Below are positions 5,217 through 8,174 of a stretch of 8,174 nt of DNA, in pieces (within the stretch, counting starts at the first letter, position 1; each line of letters opens with the position of its first letter). Below the pieces are notes generated by a model. That model was given only the letters and a program-made list of their open reading frames with translations, searched no databases and was not told the DNA's origin. A program made the position numbers and the translations under genes. The stretch is from Rhodospirillaceae bacterium (GTDB lineage Bacteria; Pseudomonadota; Alphaproteobacteria; UBA7985): contig PAFB01000022.1 in the NCBI GenBank assembly GCA_002700865.1, forward strand, positions 1-8,174, read 5' to 3'.

Positions 5217-7010
5217 TTAGAAGGCCGCTTCGTCCAGCCCGATGACTTCATCCGTACTCGACCGAACCGCTTCCAGCAGACCCGACGAGCGTGGCAGCAG
5301 TTGATCGGCAAAGAACCGGGCGGAGACCAGCTTGGTTTCGAGAAAGGCCCGGTTTTCAGTGTCGCTGATGAGCCGCCGTGCCGCTTCCAAGGCCTCGGTC
5401 GCCATCACCCAACCCCCGGCCACTGTTCCCCACAGCGTCAGATAAGGCGTCGCCCCAACAGCGGCGGAGGGCATGTTCTCCCCGGCGGTTTGCAGCAAGT
5501 AGTCAGAGGCCGTTTGCAGGTCAGCCAGCGCAGGGCTCAGCCGTGCTGCGATGGCGCTCAAGGTCACGTGGTCGGTGGCGTTGAGCGCGTCAACGACGGC
5601 CTGCATTTCGTCCATCATCTCACCCACGGCCCAGCCCCGGTCGCGCGCGAGTTTGCGTCCGATCAGATCCAGCGCCTGGATGCCGTTGGTGCCTTCGTAG
5701 ATGGGCAGAATACGGGCGTCGCGGTAGTGCTGGGCGGCACCGGTTTCCTCGACAAAGCCCATACCGCCGTGAATTTGCACCCCGGTAGAGGCAATCTCAC
5801 AGGCGATATCCGTACCCCAGCCTTTGACAATCGGGGTCAGCAGATCAACCCGGCGCTGCGCTTTGGCCGCTTCGTCGCGGTCATCGGCGCGGCGGGCGAT
5901 ATCGATATGACTGGTGGCGTGATAGGCCATGCCGCGAAAGGCCTCAATCTGTGACTTCATGAGCAACAGATTACGGCGCACATCGGGGTGTTCGATGATC
6001 CGCACGCTGTCCTTGGACGAGCCGCCTATTTTCGCCGATTGCACTCTGTCCTTGGCGTAGGCCAGCGCGTGCTGATAGGCGCGTTCGGCGATGCCAAGGC
6101 CCTGAATACCCACGCTCAGGCGCGCGTTGTTCATCATGGTGAACATGCAGGCCATCCCGCCATTTTCTGGTCCGATCAGGTAGCCGACCGCGCCGTCATC
6201 GTCGCCGTATTGCATCACGCAAGTCGGGCTGGCGTGGATGCCGAGTTTTTCTTCCAGCTTGATGCACTTGGCGTCGTTGCGAGCGCCCAGTGAGCCATCG
6301 TCGTTGACCAGGAACTTTGGCACGATGAACAGCGAAATGCCCTTGGTTCCCGCCGGCGCACCCGGCGTCCGTGCAAGCACCAGGTGGATGATGTTATCCG
6401 CCATGTCGTGCTCGCCAAAGGTAATATAAATCTTCTGACCAAAAATCCGGTAAGTGCCGTCAGGCTGGGGTTCCGCACGCGACTTGAGCGAGCCCACGTC
6501 CGAACCGGCATGAGGTTCCGTCAGGTTCATGGTGCCGGACCACTCGCCGCTGACCAGGCGTTCGAGGTATTTGGCCCGTTGCTCCGGGGAGCCGTGGGCT
6601 TCGATGGCCTCAATCGCGCCTTGGGACAGCAGGGGGCACAGCGAGAACGACATGTTGGCGGCAAACAGCATTTCTTGCCCTGCTGCATTGACCGCCCACG
6701 GCAGTCCAAGCCCGCCGATTTCAGGATCATAAGCAGCGCCGATCCAGCCGGTTTCGCGGTACTGTGCGTACAAGGCCGGGAACTTCTCATAGGTGCGCAC
6801 GACGCCGTTTTCCAAGCTGCAACCGGCTTGATCCGCGTCCCAATTGGTGGGCGCCAGTTCGTCGTTGAAGAACTTGCCGCCTTCTTCGATCATCTGCGCA
6901 ACCACATCGGTGGTGGCGTCTTCCAGACCCGGCAGGGTTGCCAGCTTTTCAAGGTTTGCGAGGGTTTCCAGAGCAAACTGAATGTCTTGGGTGGGGCTTT
7001 GGTAAGTCAT
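5217..7010 (-). CDS. Acyl-CoA dehydrogenase, long DmdC-like family
   Basis: FAD-dependent acyl-CoA dehydrogenase, oxidising an acyl-CoA to the trans-2-enoyl-CoA and passing electrons to electron-transfer flavoprotein. At 597 residues it belongs to the long family with an extra N-terminal segment and a C-terminal helical domain (about 470-590), which includes the 3-methylmercaptopropionyl-CoA dehydrogenase DmdC of DMSP demethylation. The core is complete. Leu-Thr-Glu-Pro-His-Ala-Gly-Ser-Asp (163-171) is signature 1, Tyr-Ile-Thr-Phe-Gly-Glu lies at 195-200, and Gln-Ile-His-Gly-Gly-Met-Gly-Phe (412-419) is in signature 2. The catalytic Glu439 sits in Pro-Ile-Tyr-Glu-Gly-Thr-Asn-Gly-Ile-Gln. GGGAG six bases before the ATG supports the start. 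These bacteria often carry several paralogues, so the substrate (medium/long fatty acyl-CoA or a methylthio-acyl-CoA) cannot be settled and no symbol is given. No dmd, ETF or enoyl-CoA hydratase gene is in the window. Starts 93 bases after the transporter gene. Confidence 0.92.
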   Translation of the reverse strand: MTYQSPTQDIQFALETLANLEKLATLPGLEDATTDVVAQMIEEGGKFFNDELAPTNWDADQAGCSLENGVVRTYEKFPALYAQYRETGWIGAAYDPEIGGLGLPWAVNAAGQEMLFAANMSFSLCPLLSQGAIEAIEAHGSPEQRAKYLERLVSGEWSGTMNLTEPHAGSDVGSLKSRAEPQPDGTYRIFGQKIYITFGEHDMADNIIHLVLARTPGAPAGTKGISLFIVPKFLVNDDGSLGARNDAKCIKLEEKLGIHASPTCVMQYGDDDGAVGYLIGPENGGMACMFTMMNNARLSVGIQGLGIAERAYQHALAYAKDRVQSAKIGGSSKDSVRIIEHPDVRRNLLLMKSQIEAFRGMAYHATSHIDIARRADDRDEAAKAQRRVDLLTPIVKGWGTDIACEIASTGVQIHGGMGFVEETGAAQHYRDARILPIYEGTNGIQALDLIGRKLARDRGWAVGEMMDEMQAVVDALNATDHVTLSAIAARLSPALADLQTASDYLLQTAGENMPSAAVGATPYLTLWGTVAGGWVMATEALEAARRLISDTENRAFLETKLVSARFFADQLLPRSSGLLEAVRSSTDEVIGLDEAAF

Positions 7011-7103
7011 GGCGCGCTCCCAGCAGGGCCGTGAGGTGTTTCAGGGGATAGATGTAGCCGACCGGCCAGCTGATGATCAAGCCAACCCGGCGTTGAGGGG
7101 CAC

Positions 7104-8138
7104 TTAGCCGCGCCGATTGGCCGGGTGTGGTTGCCTGAGCTTACCAGCGCGGGATTCGCGGAGAATAATGATGATGCCAGCCAGCATGATCAGAACCCCG
7201 CCGGTGTATTCATTCCATTGCGGTACAGCCTGAAATAGCACCACATCCAGCACCATCGCGCCCGGTAAGCCAACATAGCGGAACGGGCTGATGACGCTCA
7301 GCTCGCCCATGCGCAATGACTGGGCCGAGAAGTAGTAGGCCGTGGCGATCAGGGCGGAGGAACAGGCGAGTTTCAGCCACGTAAGCCCATCAAAATCAGC
7401 AATGACACCCGTGAAACTTCGCCCCTGAATGAAGGGCTCGAAGGTCTCAGGAAATAGCTGGGGTATCGTCCAAAACGCCATTAGCGCAGCGCCGCAGACG
7501 AAAAGCGCCGAATAGGCAGCGTTGTAAGCTGTCGGCAGTTGAGACGGGACACCGCGCGCCACCAGATCCCGCAAAGATAGCGCCAGCGCTGCGCACAGGG
7601 GTGCCAGCAGGACCCAGAGGGTCGCATTCTGTTGCAATCCGGCGTTTGTCCCGCCCGGCTCTTGCGCGCCATAGAGGGACAGGGCCAGATCCGGGGCCAC
7701 CATCCGGGTCAGCGGTTCGCCCAGCGCGATCAGCGTAACCCCGCCGAAGCCAAGCACCACCGCGCCCCAGCGAAACACACCGACTTTTTCCCGAAGGAAC
7801 AGCGCCCCCAGTGCTGTGGTGATGACCGGAGCCGTGAAAATCAGGGCTGCTGAGACGCCCAGTGTGAGGAACATCAGCGCGCTGAGATAAGGAATGGCGA
7901 CCATCGCCTCGCCAAAACCAAACAGCAGCGTGCCCCGATCACTGAAGCCTTTGAGCGGGTTTTGCCGGACCAAAACCAGAATAACGGTCGTCAGCAAGCC
8001 CATGACCATCACGGCCCGCACACCGACGATCACGTAAACCGGTTCCCGCAGAAACAGCGATTTCATCAAACTGTCGTTGAGGTTGAAGCAGAAGACGGCG
8101 ACGACCACGCACAGCACGGCCTGAATGTTACGAGGCAT
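7104..8138 (-). CDS. EamA/DMT-superfamily transporter
   Basis: A 344-residue inner-membrane protein of the drug/metabolite transporter superfamily, made of two EamA repeats and about ten membrane segments. Repeat 1 covers about residues 5-142. A polar linker of about 30 residues (143-171) includes Gly-Ala-Gln-Glu-Pro-Gly-Gly-Thr. Repeat 2 covers about 174-327. Each repeat ends in the usual pattern: Ala-Pro-Val-Ile-Thr-Thr-Ala-Leu-Gly-Ala-Leu-Phe-Leu-Arg-Glu-Lys (103-118) in the first, and Ser-Pro-Phe-Arg-Tyr-Val-Gly-Leu with a Gly-rich final helix (284-326) in the second. The second resembles the S-adenosylmethionine- or riboflavin-uptake branch, but substrates in this family are not predictable from sequence. 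A basic tail faces the cytoplasm. I prefer ATG 8138, preceded by GGGA at seven bases, over GTG 8144, which is too close to that site. The linker is slightly longer than usual. The following gap (7011-7103) shows no terminator. Confidence 0.9.
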   Translation of the reverse strand: MPRNIQAVLCVVVAVFCFNLNDSLMKSLFLREPVYVIVGVRAVMVMGLLTTVILVLVRQNPLKGFSDRGTLLFGFGEAMVAIPYLSALMFLTLGVSAALIFTAPVITTALGALFLREKVGVFRWGAVVLGFGGVTLIALGEPLTRMVAPDLALSLYGAQEPGGTNAGLQQNATLWVLLAPLCAALALSLRDLVARGVPSQLPTAYNAAYSALFVCGAALMAFWTIPQLFPETFEPFIQGRSFTGVIADFDGLTWLKLACSSALIATAYYFSAQSLRMGELSVISPFRYVGLPGAMVLDVVLFQAVPQWNEYTGGVLIMLAGIIIILRESRAGKLRQPHPANRRG

Positions 8139-8174
8139 GGTCACTTCCCAGAATGAACGATGAACGGACAGCCA

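Noticed and set aside
4383..5954. A 523-codon open frame on the plus strand
   Set aside because: It lies antisense to glpK and the acyl-CoA dehydrogenase, both clearly real. Its translation is low-complexity, with no domain, as expected from a GC-rich antisense frame.

Overview
The window looks like ordinary chromosome from an alphaproteobacterium, most likely a Rhodobacteraceae/roseobacter-type marine bacterium. I base this on the moderately high GC, the style of the proteins (a long DmdC-like acyl-CoA dehydrogenase, an E. coli-like Qor, an alphaproteobacterial-looking MscL) and the gene mix. The assignment is inference from recognition; no database search was possible. I see no insertion sequence, phage gene, CRISPR array, tRNA or rRNA.

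Left block (1-1438, minus strand): a polytopic membrane protein of the AI-2E/PerM family, followed 88 bases downstream by a 65-residue protein with a signal peptide whose stop codon sits on the first three bases of the window. A 151-base divergent intergenic region (1439-1589) separates this from the plus-strand pair qor (NADPH:quinone oxidoreductase) and mscL (large-conductance mechanosensitive channel). These two are 14 bases apart and end in a strong intrinsic terminator (3015-3046). The mscL reading frame carries a TAA at codon 3, directly after its natural ATG, while the rest of the gene is intact.

Middle (2984-3273): a convergent intergenic region. Beyond the mscL terminator it holds a palindrome, a possible promoter and an 83-base element (3143-3225) closed by a perfect 9-bp inverted repeat and containing several small hairpins. 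It matches no RNA family I recognise and is the best candidate here for something undescribed.

Right block (3274-8138, minus strand): four genes in one direction, read from right to left. They are an EamA/DMT-family exporter-like membrane protein, a 597-residue acyl-CoA dehydrogenase of the DmdC-like long family, glycerol kinase (glpK), and a 115-residue protein of unknown function whose start codon overlaps the glpK stop (ATGA). The last two are almost certainly co-translated. The others are separated by 93- and 99-base gaps and may or may not share a transcript. The theme is carbon and lipid metabolism: fatty or sulfur-containing acyl-CoA oxidation and glycerol phosphorylation, with small-molecule transport. 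No glpF, glpD or glp regulator is in the window.
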